From: Bordetella genomosp. 4
Lineage (GTDB): Bacteria; Pseudomonadota; Gammaproteobacteria; Burkholderiales; Burkholderiaceae_B
Reading direction: 5' to 3'
DNA length: 64,000 bases
NCBI RefSeq assembly: GCF_002261185.1
Contig: NZ_NEVQ01000008.1
Span: 1-64,000 of the forward strand
The notes beneath the pieces were generated by a model. The model was not told where the DNA came from. It did no database searches and worked only from the letters and a program-made list of their open reading frames with translations. Position numbers and translations under genes: made by a program. Position 1 is the first letter of the stretch. Every line of letters starts with the position of its first letter. Below, one piece after another: positions 25,528-34,687 of this stretch.

Positions 25528-26268
25528 ATGAGTCATGAACGGGTAGCGGCAGGCCTTCCGGCTGGCGGCGTAACGATTCCGGGCAAGGTCTTGGACCTCG
25601 CCGGGACAGATGCGATCGAGGTTGTGTGGCGTAATGAATTAGGCGGCCTGACGTTTCGTTGTCAGGGCGAGCGGGGAGCACGCTACATCAAGTGGCAGCC
25701 TTCGGGTGGTTTGAGTCCAGTCGAGTGGGCGGATGTAAACCTCGTCGTAGAGGCTGAGAAACTACGCTGGGCGGGCCAGTTCGTTGCGGTTCCCCACGTT
25801 GTTGACTATGGCGAGGTTGATGGCGGCGCCTGGCTGATCACGGAGGCCATTGACGCGATACCCGCTGTCGACTCGCAGTGGCGCGATAAAGCGGAAGTCG
25901 CGGTGCGCGCCATTGCGACAGGGTTACGGCGATTCCATGATGCCTTGCCAGTGCATAGTTGCCCATACCGCGGTACATGGTGTGGGGCAATCGAGGGGAT
26001 GCCGGAGCCTGATCTCCTAGTGGTTTGCCATGGCGATCCGTGCGTGCCGAACTCGCTGCTGAATAGCGAGGGCGGATTTGCCGCTCACGTTGACCTTTCC
26101 AGGCTGGGTGTTGCGGACCGCTGGGCTGATCTGGCTATTGCGACCTATAGCATCAGCTGGGAGGTGAATTTTGGGCGGAGCTACGATGAGCTCTTTTTCT
26201 CAACCTATGGCATTGAGCCGGATATGACGCGGATTCAGTTCTACCGGGAGCTCTGGGACAGAGGCTGA
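25528..26268 (+). CDS. Aminoglycoside O-phosphotransferase (APH(3')-like)
   Basis: The 246-residue protein carries the APH catalytic pair: the Brenner loop VVCHGDPCVPNSLL (His-x-Asp-x4-Asn) and the metal-binding HVDLSRLGVADRWADLA (normally HVDLGRLGVADRWADLA). The ending YGIEPDMTRIQFYRELWD is also family-typical. It would phosphorylate a hydroxyl of an aminoglycoside with ATP in the cytoplasm. The N-terminal nucleotide lobe is short but present. It is a lone plus-strand gene flanked on the left by a tRNA-like remnant and on the right by tRNA-Gly, suggesting acquisition. Whether it confers resistance is not shown. Confidence 0.85.
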   Translation: MSHERVAAGLPAGGVTIPGKVLDLAGTDAIEVVWRNELGGLTFRCQGERGARYIKWQPSGGLSPVEWADVNLVVEAEKLRWAGQFVAVPHVVDYGEVDGGAWLITEAIDAIPAVDSQWRDKAEVAVRAIATGLRRFHDALPVHSCPYRGTWCGAIEGMPEPDLLVVCHGDPCVPNSLLNSEGGFAAHVDLSRLGVADRWADLAIATYSISWEVNFGRSYDELFFSTYGIEPDMTRIQFYRELWDRG

Positions 26269-26362
26269 GCTATGTCCGCATCGGCTGCGGTGCGATGGCA
26301 GCTGCGTTGCGCATGTTGTGGCGGCACCGCAGCGCCAGGGCAACGAATATTCGGCAGCAAAG

Positions 26363-26392
26363 AAAAAGCCCAAACCGAAGTTTGGGCTTTTT
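26363..26392 (-). terminator. Terminator of the second tRNA-Gly
   Basis: A perfect hairpin with AAAAAGCCCAAAC at 26363-26375, loop CGAA and GTTTGGGCTTTTT at 26380-26392 lies 6 bp past the tRNA. The A/T arms make it bidirectional, so it can also end transcription of the upstream plus-strand APH gene. Confidence 0.85.
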
Positions 26393-26398
26393 AGAATC

Positions 26399-26474
26399 TG
26401 GAGCGGGAGACGAGTCTCGAACTCGCGACCTCAACCTTGGCAAGGTTGCGCTCTACCAACTGAGCTACTCCCGC
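26399..26474 (-). tRNA. tRNA-Gly (GCC), copy 2
   Basis: A 76-nt minus-strand tRNA identical to the copy at 6316-6391, with encoded CCA and anticodon GCC. It has its own promoter and terminator. Confidence 0.95.
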
Positions 26475-26511
26475 GTGGCTGCAAACTATGTGTCAGCAGC
26501 GAAGAAGCGAG

Positions 26512-26540
26512 ATTCTATATGGCTTTTTTTGGTTGCGCAA
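26512..26540 (-). promoter_or_regulatory. Sigma-70 promoter of tRNA-Gly copy 2
   Basis: On the minus strand TTGCGC (26535-26540), a 17-bp spacer with an A-run, and TAGAAT (26512-26517) precede the tRNA by about 38 bp. The -35 region TTGCGCAACC is shared with the other tRNA-Gly. Confidence 0.7.
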
Positions 26541-26620
26541 GTCGTGCATTCGTTTTGACTGTCGGCCGTCGTGCGGGCTGACCGGGGACAGGCAGCCCGC
26601 CGAGCAGCGCAATGCGGAAT

Positions 26621-27292
26621 TTACGGCAACGCTTTCAACGATTTCGACGCCTCTACCGCGTATTTGATCAGCTCGGCTTGGCCCTCGATATTGAGTTTGC
26701 GCTTGATATTGAGCCGATGGGTTTCCACCGTGCGTACGGACAGATTCAAGGCCTGGGCAATTTGCTTGTTCGCATGGCCGTCGGCGATGTGGCGCAGTAC
26801 GTCGCGCTCGCGCTGGGTGAGCAGCAGGGCGGGCGAGCTGGTGGTAGACAGGCTGACCGTCGCTGCCGCACTGAAATACATGCGGCCGCTCATGACGGCG
26901 TGGATGGCGGTGATGATTTCCTGGGCAGGTTCGTGTTTGAGCAGATAGCCTCGCGCACCGGCTTTGGCCGCCTGGACGATGTATTCGCCGTTGTCGTGCA
27001 TCGTCAGGACCAGGACGGCGATTTGCGGGTATTGCTCGTGTAATTGCGCAATGAGCGACAGGCCGCCCATGCCTGGCATGTTCAGATCCATCAACACCAG
27101 GTGGGGCAAGGTAGCGCCCGTGGGGTCCTGCGCCAGGCAGTCCTGCAGAAACGCCAACGCAGCCAGCGCATGCCCGGCCTCGCCGACGACTTTCAGGCCT
27201 GGCACGGTTTCCAGACGCAGCCGCAGGCCGTCGCGCACCAGGGGATGATCGTCGATGAGCAGCAGGCGGATGGTACGGGAGGCATTGGGCAT
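26621..27292 (-). CDS. NarL/LuxR-type response regulator
   Basis: The 223-residue protein has an N-terminal receiver with the acidic pair in LLIDDHPLVRDG and phospho-acceptor Asp69 in VLMDLNMPGMGG, plus the switch Lys in YLLKHEP. A C-terminal LuxR helix-turn-helix follows (LTQRERDVLRHIADG, NKQIAQALNLSVRTVETHRL). It is the partner of the histidine kinase immediately upstream: that stop and this start are TGA-C-ATG. The nearest candidate target is the divergent cstA gene. The DNA motif it binds is not shown. Confidence 0.94.
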   Translation of the reverse strand: MPNASRTIRLLLIDDHPLVRDGLRLRLETVPGLKVVGEAGHALAALAFLQDCLAQDPTGATLPHLVLMDLNMPGMGGLSLIAQLHEQYPQIAVLVLTMHDNGEYIVQAAKAGARGYLLKHEPAQEIITAIHAVMSGRMYFSAAATVSLSTTSSPALLLTQRERDVLRHIADGHANKQIAQALNLSVRTVETHRLNIKRKLNIEGQAELIKYAVEASKSLKALP

Positions 27293-27293
27293 G

Positions 27294-28718
27294 TCAGGTC
27301 GCTATATCTGCGCCGTCGGCGGCGTGTGCTGTGGCCGGAAGGGGCAGCCACGCTTGCAGGCGGGTGCCTTGGTCATCGGCGTGGCACGTTAGCGTACCCG
27401 CCAATGCCGCCATGCGCTCGCGCATGTTGCGCAAGCCGATTCCGAGTTGTGGATCTTGCTGTACGTTCGCGTAATCGAAACCTACGCCGTTATCCGCGAT
27501 CGTCAAGCTCAGGCCCCGTTTTGCATAGTCCAGTGTGACGTCCGCGCGACTGGCATGGGCGTGCCGCAGGACATTGGTCAGGGCCTCTTGGGTGATGCGA
27601 AACAGGGCGGTGGCATGCGCCTCGGGTAATGGGCGCACGTCACCCGTGGTATGCAGTCGGACCTCCAACGGCGGAGAGCCATCCTCGTGTGCCACGGCAA
27701 ATTCACGGCCCAGGTGTTCCAGCGCAGCGGGCAGACCGAGATCGTCGAGCACCGTCGGGCGCAGATTGTGGGAAATCCGCCTGACTTCGCCCACGGCCGT
27801 GTTCAGGCGCTCGAGCGCGCCGGACAAGGGGCGGTCGATCAGGGCCAGCGTGTGAGGATCGCCCGCCTGCGTTTGCAGGCGGTCCCTCGCCGCCTCGAGT
27901 GACAGTTTGATCGACACGAGGATCTGGCTGATGCCGTCATGCAGTTCCCGGGATAGGCGGGCGCGTTCGTCTTCTTGTGAATGCACGACGCGCCGCGCCA
28001 TGAGCTGCAGCTTGGCGTCGGATTGGCGGTGGTCGCTGATGTTCAGCGCGAGGCCGCAGGCGGTCACGCCCAGGATGGCAGCGGCCACGATGCCGCCTAC
28101 CCAGGCAAACATATTGCGGATATTGGCTTGGGCGGCAGCGTCGATGTGGGCCAGCGCTTGTTCGACGTCGTCCAGATAGATGCCGGTCCCCAGCATCCAG
28201 CCCCAGCGTTCCATGATTACGACGTAGCCCAGCTTCTCGACCGTTTGCCCGGTGGAGGGTTTTTCCCAAAGATAGCGGACAGCCTCACCCTGGTTCCCGC
28301 CGTGGCGGGCTGCGGCCAGCAGGTTTTGGATAACGGGTTGGCCTCGCGTATCGCGTAAATCCCAAAGGTTTTGTCCCACCAGTTCCGGCTGACGCGGATG
28401 CATCAGATTTTTGCCGTGCAGGTCGTAGATGAAGAAATAACCATCATGGCCAAACTCCATCTGTTCCAGCAAGGCGAGGGCGCGCGCCTGCGTGGCCGGA
28501 TCGTCGCCCGCGTTCTGCAGCGGCGCGACGGCGCTATAGGCGAGGCTGACATAGTGGCGCAGTTCGCTTTCTTTGCTGGATAGCCAGGCTTGTTCTACGA
28601 CCTGCTTTTCACGTTGGGCGAGCTGCATCCCCTGCACGTAGACCGCAACGGAGATGGCGGCGACGGCAATAAGCAAGGGCACAACGGCCAAGAGCAGGAT
28701 TTTCAGACGGAGTTTCAT
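27294..28718 (-). CDS. Cache-domain sensor histidine kinase (HisKA_3/NarX type)
   Basis: The 474-residue kinase has an N-terminal membrane helix (about 7-28) and a periplasmic single-Cache domain at 40-190, with the conserved GHDGYFFIYDLHGKNLMHP and LVGQNLWDLRD. A second helix is at 204-227. A HisKA_3 dimerisation region carries the phospho-His in LSRELHDGISQIL (His260), and the ATPase has EALTNVLRHAHAS and DNGVGFD. Cache domains of this kind bind small carboxylates. Genome position next to cstA suggests it senses a metabolite imported by CstA (pyruvate is transported by the family), by analogy. Confidence 0.93.
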   Translation of the reverse strand: MKLRLKILLLAVVPLLIAVAAISVAVYVQGMQLAQREKQVVEQAWLSSKESELRHYVSLAYSAVAPLQNAGDDPATQARALALLEQMEFGHDGYFFIYDLHGKNLMHPRQPELVGQNLWDLRDTRGQPVIQNLLAAARHGGNQGEAVRYLWEKPSTGQTVEKLGYVVIMERWGWMLGTGIYLDDVEQALAHIDAAAQANIRNMFAWVGGIVAAAILGVTACGLALNISDHRQSDAKLQLMARRVVHSQEDERARLSRELHDGISQILVSIKLSLEAARDRLQTQAGDPHTLALIDRPLSGALERLNTAVGEVRRISHNLRPTVLDDLGLPAALEHLGREFAVAHEDGSPPLEVRLHTTGDVRPLPEAHATALFRITQEALTNVLRHAHASRADVTLDYAKRGLSLTIADNGVGFDYANVQQDPQLGIGLRNMRERMAALAGTLTCHADDQGTRLQAWLPLPATAHAADGADIAT

Positions 28719-28828
28719 AGGTTGGCAAAAACGCCATTGGTGCGCTGCGGGACGTTCGCAACTCCTTTGTTCAGCTACGAATTTTGCTTTGCATTTTAAG
28801 TGTTTACCTAACGATTGTTGCGATGCGA

Positions 28829-28859
28829 TACGTAATAGTACGTAGTCAATTTACGTAGT
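28829..28859. promoter_or_regulatory. Three TACGTA repeats in the kinase/cstA gap
   Basis: TACGTA occurs at 28829-28834, 28839-28844 and 28852-28857; the last two extend to TACGTAGT and are 13 bp apart. They sit in the 306-bp divergent gap between the histidine kinase and cstA, about 170 bp before cstA. Repeated half-sites of this kind fit a LuxR-type regulator, so the adjacent regulator is the candidate. The rest of the gap has no supported gene. Confidence 0.5.
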
Positions 28860-29024
28860 TTCTCGCTTGTTGAGGGGCTGGGTAATCGAAATACTACGGC
28901 CTGCGCTGCAAGGGCGCATGGCTGGCATATCCGCCGGCCGCCAGACAACAACGAGTCTGCCCACCCGCAAGACATCGGCATGGCCGCGCTTTATCCAGGT
29001 GGAAGGCTAAGAGGAGCATAGTTT

Positions 29025-31106
29025 ATGCATACCAGCAGTAGAGGACTGGGGAGCCACCTGGTCTGGCTGGCGATTGCTGTGCTGGGCGCATTTGCGCTCG
29101 GTACGGTGGCGCTTTCCCGTGGCGAAACCATCAACGCGCTGTGGATCGTGGTCGCAGCCGTCTGTGTGTATCTGATCGCCTATCGCTATTACAGCCGCTT
29201 CATCGCGACCAAGGTGCTGCAGCTGGACGCCACCCGCATGACGCCGGCGTGGAAATACAACGACGGGCTCGACTACGTGCCCACCAACAAACATGTGCTG
29301 TTCGGCCACCACTTTGCTGCAATTGCCGGTGCAGGGCCTCTGGTGGGGCCTGTGTTGGCGGCGCAAATGGGGTATCTGCCGGGCGTGCTGTGGCTGCTGG
29401 CCGGTGTGGTGTTTGCGGGCGCAGTGCAGGATTTCATCGTACTGTTCATCTCGACGCGGCGCGATGGCCGGTCCTTGGGAGACCTGGTCAAGGCCGAACT
29501 GGGCACCGTGCCGGGCGTGATCGCGCTGTTTGGCGCGTTCATGATCATGGTCATCATTCTGGCCGTCCTGGCATTGATCGTGGTCAAGGCTCTCACGCAT
29601 TCGCCTTGGGGTACGTTCACCGTAGCCGCTACCATTCCCATTGCCTTGTTCATGGGCGTGTATTTGCGCTATCTGCGTCCGGGCCGGATCGGCGAAGTAT
29701 CCATCATCGGTTTTGTGCTGTTGATGGCGGCCATTGTGTTCGGGCAAGACGTGGCAGCGCATCCGACCTTGGCTGCGTGGTTCGATTTTGATGGCAAGGG
29801 CCTGACCTGGATTCTCATCGGCTACGGGTTTGTGGCTTCGGTGCTGCCGGTATGGTTGTTGCTGGCTCCGCGTGACTATCTATCGACGTTCCTCAAAATC
29901 GGCACGATTGCCGGGCTGGCGATCGGTATTCTGATCGTTGCTCCCGAACTGAAGATGCCTGCGTTGACGAAGTTCGTCGACGGCACGGGTCCGGTGTGGT
30001 CGGGCAATCTGTTCCCGTTCTTGTTCATCACGATTGCTTGCGGCGCGGTATCGGGTTTCCATGCGTTGATCTCGTCGGGCACTACGCCCAAGCTGATCGA
30101 AAATGAAACGCAGGCCCGCTATATCGGCTATGGCGGCATGCTGATGGAGTCGTTCGTCGCTATCATGGCTTTGGTCGCTGCGTGCGTGATCGAGCCGGGT
30201 ATCTACTACGCGATGAACAGCCCTGCGGCTGTGATTGGCACCACGCCCGAGCATGTCGCACAGGTCGTGTCGAGCTGGGGATTCGTAGTCACACCTGCTG
30301 ATTTGGTTCAGACGGCGAAAGACGTCGGCGAAAGCACGATCATTTCGCGCGCAGGGGGCGCACCGACGCTGGCTGTAGGCATGGCGCACATCTTGCACCA
30401 GGTCATCGGCGGCCCGGCCATGATGGCATTCTGGTATCACTTTGCCATCCTGTTCGAAGCATTGTTTATTCTGACCGCTGTCGATGCAGGGACGCGCGCA
30501 GGCCGTTTCATGCTGCAAGATCTGCTGGGCACGTTCGCCCCGGCACTCAAGCGCACGGAGTCGCTGCCCGCCAGCCTGATCGCGACCGGTCTGTGCGTCG
30601 CGGCCTGGGGCTATTTCTTGTATCAAGGCGTGGTGGATCCGCTAGGCGGCATCAATACGCTGTGGCCGTTGTTTGGCATTGCGAACCAGATGCTGGCGGC
30701 GATTGCATTGACCTTGGGTACGGTGGTGCTGTTCAAGATGAAGCGCGACCGCTATGCGTGGGTGACGGTGTTGCCGACGTTGTGGTTGCTGGTGTGCACC
30801 TTGACCGCGGGCTGGCAGAAAATGTTCGACGCCGATCCGAAGGTAAGTTTTCTCGCGCACGCGGCGAAATACAACGCAGCCATTGCACAAGGCCAAGTCC
30901 TGGCCCCGGCCAAGGACCTCGCCGAAATGAGCCGTGTCGTATTCAACGACTACGTAGACGCGGCGTTGTGCGGCATCTTCATGTTCGTCGTACTGAGCGT
31001 CGTCGTATTCGGCATTCGTTCTGTGTTGCAAGCTCGTGCCAAAGGCACGGCCACGTCCCGCGAAACCCCGTACGAGCCGCTGCCCGCGACGGCTGTCGGA
31101 CATTGA
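29025..31106 (+). CDS. cstA: Carbon starvation protein CstA (peptide/pyruvate transporter family)
   Basis: The 693-residue protein is full length for the family. It has about 16-18 hydrophobic helices and the conserved text [41 protein letters not shown] and [20 protein letters not shown]. It is an inner-membrane transporter induced under nutrient limitation and linked to peptide and pyruvate uptake. The ATG at 29025 has GAGGAGC 10 bp upstream. It is followed 17 bp later by ybdD, the usual partner. The adjacent two-component system is its likely regulator. Confidence 0.95.
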   Translation: MHTSSRGLGSHLVWLAIAVLGAFALGTVALSRGETINALWIVVAAVCVYLIAYRYYSRFIATKVLQLDATRMTPAWKYNDGLDYVPTNKHVLFGHHFAAIAGAGPLVGPVLAAQMGYLPGVLWLLAGVVFAGAVQDFIVLFISTRRDGRSLGDLVKAELGTVPGVIALFGAFMIMVIILAVLALIVVKALTHSPWGTFTVAATIPIALFMGVYLRYLRPGRIGEVSIIGFVLLMAAIVFGQDVAAHPTLAAWFDFDGKGLTWILIGYGFVASVLPVWLLLAPRDYLSTFLKIGTIAGLAIGILIVAPELKMPALTKFVDGTGPVWSGNLFPFLFITIACGAVSGFHALISSGTTPKLIENETQARYIGYGGMLMESFVAIMALVAACVIEPGIYYAMNSPAAVIGTTPEHVAQVVSSWGFVVTPADLVQTAKDVGESTIISRAGGAPTLAVGMAHILHQVIGGPAMMAFWYHFAILFEALFILTAVDAGTRAGRFMLQDLLGTFAPALKRTESLPASLIATGLCVAAWGYFLYQGVVDPLGGINTLWPLFGIANQMLAAIALTLGTVVLFKMKRDRYAWVTVLPTLWLLVCTLTAGWQKMFDADPKVSFLAHAAKYNAAIAQGQVLAPAKDLAEMSRVVFNDYVDAALCGIFMFVVLSVVVFGIRSVLQARAKGTATSRETPYEPLPATAVGH

Positions 31107-31123
31107 TCGACGGAGGGCGCCAT

Positions 31124-31333
31124 ATGTTCACCAATTTAGGCGCCGCGACCGGCAAAGCCGGTCGCTACCTGGGCCAGACATTGCGCTTGATGGTCGGAGT
31201 GCCCGATTACGAAAACTACGTCGCGCATATGCGGCGTACGCACCCCGACCAAACGCCGATGACGTACGAGGAGTTTTTCCGAGAGCGTCAGGATGCTCGT
31301 TATGGCGGTAAAAAACGTTTGGGCTGTTGCTGA
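31124..31333 (+). CDS. YbdD/YjiX-family small protein
   Basis: A 69-residue protein from the ATG at 31124, with GGAGGG 9 bp upstream. It has the family core [17 protein letters not shown] and [17 protein letters not shown], ending KRLGCC. Such proteins are almost always encoded right after cstA and are thought to assist or modulate the transporter. The open frame reaching 30593 is an out-of-frame artefact inside cstA. Confidence 0.9.
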   Translation: MFTNLGAATGKAGRYLGQTLRLMVGVPDYENYVAHMRRTHPDQTPMTYEEFFRERQDARYGGKKRLGCC

Positions 31334-31473
31334 TAGAAAGCTGGTGCCTGCCTTGATCAAAGGTGGGCCCATTTGCTGCGGCCGGACGTGCGAGCTGGGC
31401 CGCAGTCAACCAGGACGCGCCCAGGCTGCTGTTAACATGTGAGCGCCCCAGGTTTTAGCGTTCTCTTGTATTC

Positions 31474-32562
31474 ATGCCGGATTTCCCTCAGGCGTCATCC
31501 ACCGCCCCGTTAACGCCCGCCCGTCAGGATCTTACCCAGTTCAATACGCTGGGCTTGTCTGCGTGGGCAGATGCTTTTGTGACCTTGCGTTCCGTTGATC
31601 AATTGAGCGCGTTGTCCGACCTGGCTGATCAGTATTCCCGTTTGCTGGTCTTGGGTGGCGGCAGCAATATGGTGCTGCCCGCTAGGATCGAAAGCCTTGT
31701 CACACATGTCGCCGTGACCGGTGTGCGCTTGATCGAGGCGCGGCCAGATGCCTGGATCATCGAGGCGGGGGCGGGCGAGAGCTGGCATGGTTTCGTGACC
31801 ACCTGTGTGGAGCAAGGCTGGGATGGGCTGGAAAACCTGGCATTGATTCCAGGCACAGTGGGCGCCGCACCGGTACAAAACATCGGCGCCTATGGCGTCG
31901 AGCTGGCGGATCGTTTTCAGGGGCTGACAGCATGGAACGTCCGTCAGCGCCGTTTGGTAGACATGACCGCAACCGACTGTCAGTTTGCCTATCGGGATAG
32001 CATTTTCAAGCACGGCGAACCCGGCGAGTGGATTATCGTTGCGGTGCGTTTCGCGTTGCCGCGCCCGTGGCAGGCCGTGCTCGAATATCCGGATTTGCAG
32101 CGTTATTTTGGACTGTCTGGTGGTACCGGCGCCCCTGCGATTTCTCGCACACACTCGTCCAGCGCACCGACCGCGCGCGACATCTTCAACGCAGTTTGCG
32201 ATATTCGCCGCCAAAAACTTCCTGACCCTGCCGTCATCGGCAACGCGGGCAGTTTCTTCAAGAACCCGCTCGTAGAGGCCTCCGTTCGCGACGCCTTGCT
32301 GGCGCAGCATCCAGGTCTCGTATCCTACCCACAGCCCGACGGGCGCTACAAGCTCGCCGCGGGTTGGCTGATCGATCAATGTGGGTGGAAAGGCAAGCAA
32401 CTCGGCGCCGCAGGCGTGCACGACAGACAAGCCTTGGTCCTAGTCAACAAAGGCAGCGCCACCGCCGCCGACATCATGGCATTAGCCGCCGCAATCCAAC
32501 GCGATGTTTCAGCGCGTTATCACATCCAGCTAGAACCCGAGCCCGTCATCTGGCAACAATAA
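31474..32562 (+). CDS. murB: UDP-N-acetylenolpyruvoylglucosamine reductase
   Basis: The 362-residue flavoenzyme performs the NADPH-dependent reduction that completes UDP-MurNAc. FAD-binding motifs [11 protein letters not shown] and [23 protein letters not shown] are intact. The proton-donor Ser lies in [10 protein letters not shown] and the last catalytic Glu in HIQLEPEPV. Size and order match type I MurB. It is a single plus-strand gene; a palindromic element and convergent dapB follow. Confidence 0.95.
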   Translation: MPDFPQASSTAPLTPARQDLTQFNTLGLSAWADAFVTLRSVDQLSALSDLADQYSRLLVLGGGSNMVLPARIESLVTHVAVTGVRLIEARPDAWIIEAGAGESWHGFVTTCVEQGWDGLENLALIPGTVGAAPVQNIGAYGVELADRFQGLTAWNVRQRRLVDMTATDCQFAYRDSIFKHGEPGEWIIVAVRFALPRPWQAVLEYPDLQRYFGLSGGTGAPAISRTHSSSAPTARDIFNAVCDIRRQKLPDPAVIGNAGSFFKNPLVEASVRDALLAQHPGLVSYPQPDGRYKLAAGWLIDQCGWKGKQLGAAGVHDRQALVLVNKGSATAADIMALAAAIQRDVSARYHIQLEPEPVIWQQ

Positions 32563-32601
32563 GCGCTGAGACCCCATCCGCACCGCAAGCCAAGCTCGAA
32601 T

Positions 32602-32639
32602 GCGATGTGTCGGCGCGCCCGTAGGCGCCGACACATCGC
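32602..32639. repeat. 15-bp perfect inverted repeat after murB
   Basis: GCGATGTGTCGGCGC at 32602-32616 pairs perfectly with 32625-32639 across an 8-nt loop. There is no T-run beside it, so it is not a standard terminator, though it is 40 bp after murB. It begins a stretch without genes (32563-32943) that also contains a larger inverted repeat, and may be one edge of a dispersed element. Confidence 0.7.
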
Positions 32640-32733
32640 GGCCCTGAAAGATCTTCCTTTTCACAAAGACCGATCCTACGAAGCCTAAGCAAGAAACTCG
32701 TTCCAGCGATGCAGCGAGCTGGAGACATTGCGA

Positions 32734-32885
32734 GTCGATGCGGGGCAGTGGCCGCGTTGGGGCGCCTCGGCGTCGAGCGAGGGAAACCGAAGGAGCGCAG
32801 CGACGAGGTTGACGAAGCGGTGTCGGCCGCGCAGGCGGCCGACCGACGCCGCGAAGCCCCAACGCGGCCACTGCCCCGCATCGAC
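32734..32885. repeat. 30-bp perfect inverted repeat enclosing a GC-rich element
   Basis: 32734-32763 (GTCGATGCGGGGCAGTGGCC then GCGTTGGGGC) is the exact reverse complement of 32856-32885. The 92 bp between contain a further dyad, TCGGCCGC at 32823-32830 with GCGGCCGA at 32835-32842. Open frames on both strands through it are Arg/Pro/Ala-rich and non-conserved in style, so it is not read as coding. It lies in the 381-bp gap between convergent murB and dapB. I suspect an interspersed palindromic repeat, but other copies are not in this window. Confidence 0.75.
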
Positions 32886-32943
32886 GCCAAAAGAACCCAC
32901 CCCGCTCCCGCAGGTCAAGGTAACTTCAGAATCGGCAAGCAGT

Positions 32944-33735
32944 CTACAACCCCAACACCGCCTGCATATCAAACACCCCACGTCCCTTATCGCTCAAAAA
33001 CCGCGCCGCCCGCAACGCCCCCTGAGCATAAGTCGCCCGGCTGCTGGATCGATGCGTAATCTCGATACGTTCACCGTCCCCGCAGAAATACACCGTATGG
33101 TCGCCAACAATATCCCCCCCGCGCACCACCGAAAACCCGATAGTGCCAGGCTGACGCACACCCGTATCGCCATGCCGCGTCCAGGTCGCGACGTCCGGCA
33201 GCGCAACATCCCAGGCCGAGGCAACCGTCTCACCCATCTTCAGTGCAGTGCCTGAGGGAGCATCGATCTTGTTGCGATGGTGCGCCTCGAACACCTCCAC
33301 GTCATACCCGGAATTCAGGATACGCGCAGCGACATCCAGCAGCTTGAGCGTCGCATTCACCCCCACGCTCATATTGGGCGCGAAAACGATGCCGATCTTT
33401 TGCGCAGCCACTTCAATGGCGGCGCGCCCGGCATCGTCAAACCCCGTCGTGCCGATCACAATCCGAGTGTCGTGTTGCACGCAAGCCTTCAGATGCGCCA
33501 ACGTAGCTTCGGGGCGAGTGAAATCGATCAGGCAATCAGCATCGGCCAACGCGTCAAGTTGATCTGTAATCGTGACACCCGTTTCGCGGCCCAGAAATGC
33601 GCCGGCATCCTGCCCTAGATCAGGAGAGCCTGCACGATCCAGCGCGACAGTGAGCGTGATATCCGAAGCATTCAGGACGGCTTCGATGAGCATGCGGCCC
33701 ATACGGCCGCCAGCACCTGCAATTGCGATACGCAT
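32944..33735 (-). CDS. dapB: 4-hydroxy-tetrahydrodipicolinate reductase
   Basis: The 263-residue enzyme of lysine/diaminopimelate synthesis begins with the dinucleotide loop [14 protein letters not shown]. It has [17 protein letters not shown], and the catalytic/substrate segment [16 protein letters not shown] (His-His and Lys). It reduces dihydrodipicolinate with NAD(P)H in the cytoplasm. It is 24 bp downstream of bamE on the same strand, an order common in this family. Confidence 0.95.
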   Translation of the reverse strand: MRIAIAGAGGRMGRMLIEAVLNASDITLTVALDRAGSPDLGQDAGAFLGRETGVTITDQLDALADADCLIDFTRPEATLAHLKACVQHDTRIVIGTTGFDDAGRAAIEVAAQKIGIVFAPNMSVGVNATLKLLDVAARILNSGYDVEVFEAHHRNKIDAPSGTALKMGETVASAWDVALPDVATWTRHGDTGVRQPGTIGFSVVRGGDIVGDHTVYFCGDGERIEITHRSSSRATYAQGALRAARFLSDKGRGVFDMQAVLGL

Positions 33736-33758
33736 GTTTTTTCCTCAGGCGACAGCGA

Positions 33759-34523
33759 TCAACGCAGCGGCTCGGCACCGCCGGTGGCGGGGTTGGACGA
33801 GCCCGTGCTCGGTGCATTCAGTCGCAATTCCCGTTGGCGAGACGTGCCGCTGGACGTATCTTCCGCAGGTAATGCGTCCGATTCCGACATGCTGGGTGCA
33901 CGGATGCCGCTGCCTGTGTCAGAGGTCGGCTGAGCGGCCGTGCCCGATTGCGTGCCCGCATCTGCGCCACTGGCGGGTGCTACCGCACCGTTGGCGTTAT
34001 CGGCAGGCAGCGCGCCGCCCGGAGGCGTGCCGAGTGCGGGCAACTGTGCCGCATCGGCCGGGACAGCGGATTGAATCGCCCCCTCGGCATTCTGGCGAGC
34101 GGTTTCCGCGTCGATCTGCTCGTCGATCTTTTCCTGGGGTTTTCCTTCAGCGTTCAGTTGGAACGGTTGCAGATCGGGCTGCTTGTCGCCTTCCCAGCGC
34201 ACCAGGCGGTCATTGTCGAACCACACCGTGAACTTGCGTTCTTGAGGGTCACCGTAGCCGGGCTTGAAATAATACGGATAGTCCCAGCGATCCGCGTGCA
34301 AGACACTGGTCAACGTGGGGCTACCCAATGCAAAGCGGACTTGCTCGCGCGTCATGCCAGGCTGCAGCAGGGCGACTTGCTCTTGAGTGATCCAGTTGCC
34401 CTGCTGCACCGGGGCTTTGTAGGGGAAGCCCCATTTATCGGATGAGCAGCCCGCCACAACGGCTGCGATGGCGGTGGCTGCCAGTGCGGTTTTCAGGAAC
34501 CGGGTCGGAATACGTGCAATCAT
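33759..34523 (-). CDS. bamE: Outer-membrane assembly lipoprotein BamE with a long disordered tail
   Basis: The product (254 residues from ATG 34523; TTG/GTG in-frame starts lie 6-9 bp upstream) has a lipoprotein signal ending AAVVAGC (lipobox Cys near residue 25). The BamE/SmpA-OmlA fold follows in the next 100 residues (ITQEQVALLQPGMTREQVRF, ALGSPTLTSVLHADRWDYPY, PQERKFTVWFDNDRL). It supports the BAM complex that inserts outer-membrane proteins. Compared with BamE of about 110-125 residues it carries an extra 120-130-residue Ala/Pro/Ser/Thr-rich tail. Divergent from fur, as in relatives. Confidence 0.93.
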   Translation of the reverse strand: MIARIPTRFLKTALAATAIAAVVAGCSSDKWGFPYKAPVQQGNWITQEQVALLQPGMTREQVRFALGSPTLTSVLHADRWDYPYYFKPGYGDPQERKFTVWFDNDRLVRWEGDKQPDLQPFQLNAEGKPQEKIDEQIDAETARQNAEGAIQSAVPADAAQLPALGTPPGGALPADNANGAVAPASGADAGTQSGTAAQPTSDTGSGIRAPSMSESDALPAEDTSSGTSRQRELRLNAPSTGSSNPATGGAEPLR

Positions 34524-34687
34524 GGACACCAAGCGCCCCTATCTGTGATTTAAAGCGGGTAAAACCGTTATCATAAAGGTTTCACAATGCGGTAGCTCCG
34601 TGGGCAGCGGAAAAAGGGCGGCGCGCTGCTTCAGTTTGTGCGCCGCAATTTCTGCCCTTGCCACCGCGGACAGAGAGCGATTACACC

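Noticed and set aside
6316-26474. An integrative element bounded by the two tRNA-Gly genes
   Set aside because: No integrase, relaxase or excisionase is seen, and the tRNA flanks differ; kept only as a low-interest observation.
32685-32981. Arg/Ala-rich open frames over the murB-dapB palindromic region (both strands)
   Set aside because: They follow the inverted repeats in composition, have no ribosome site and no family resemblance; treated as non-coding repeat DNA.
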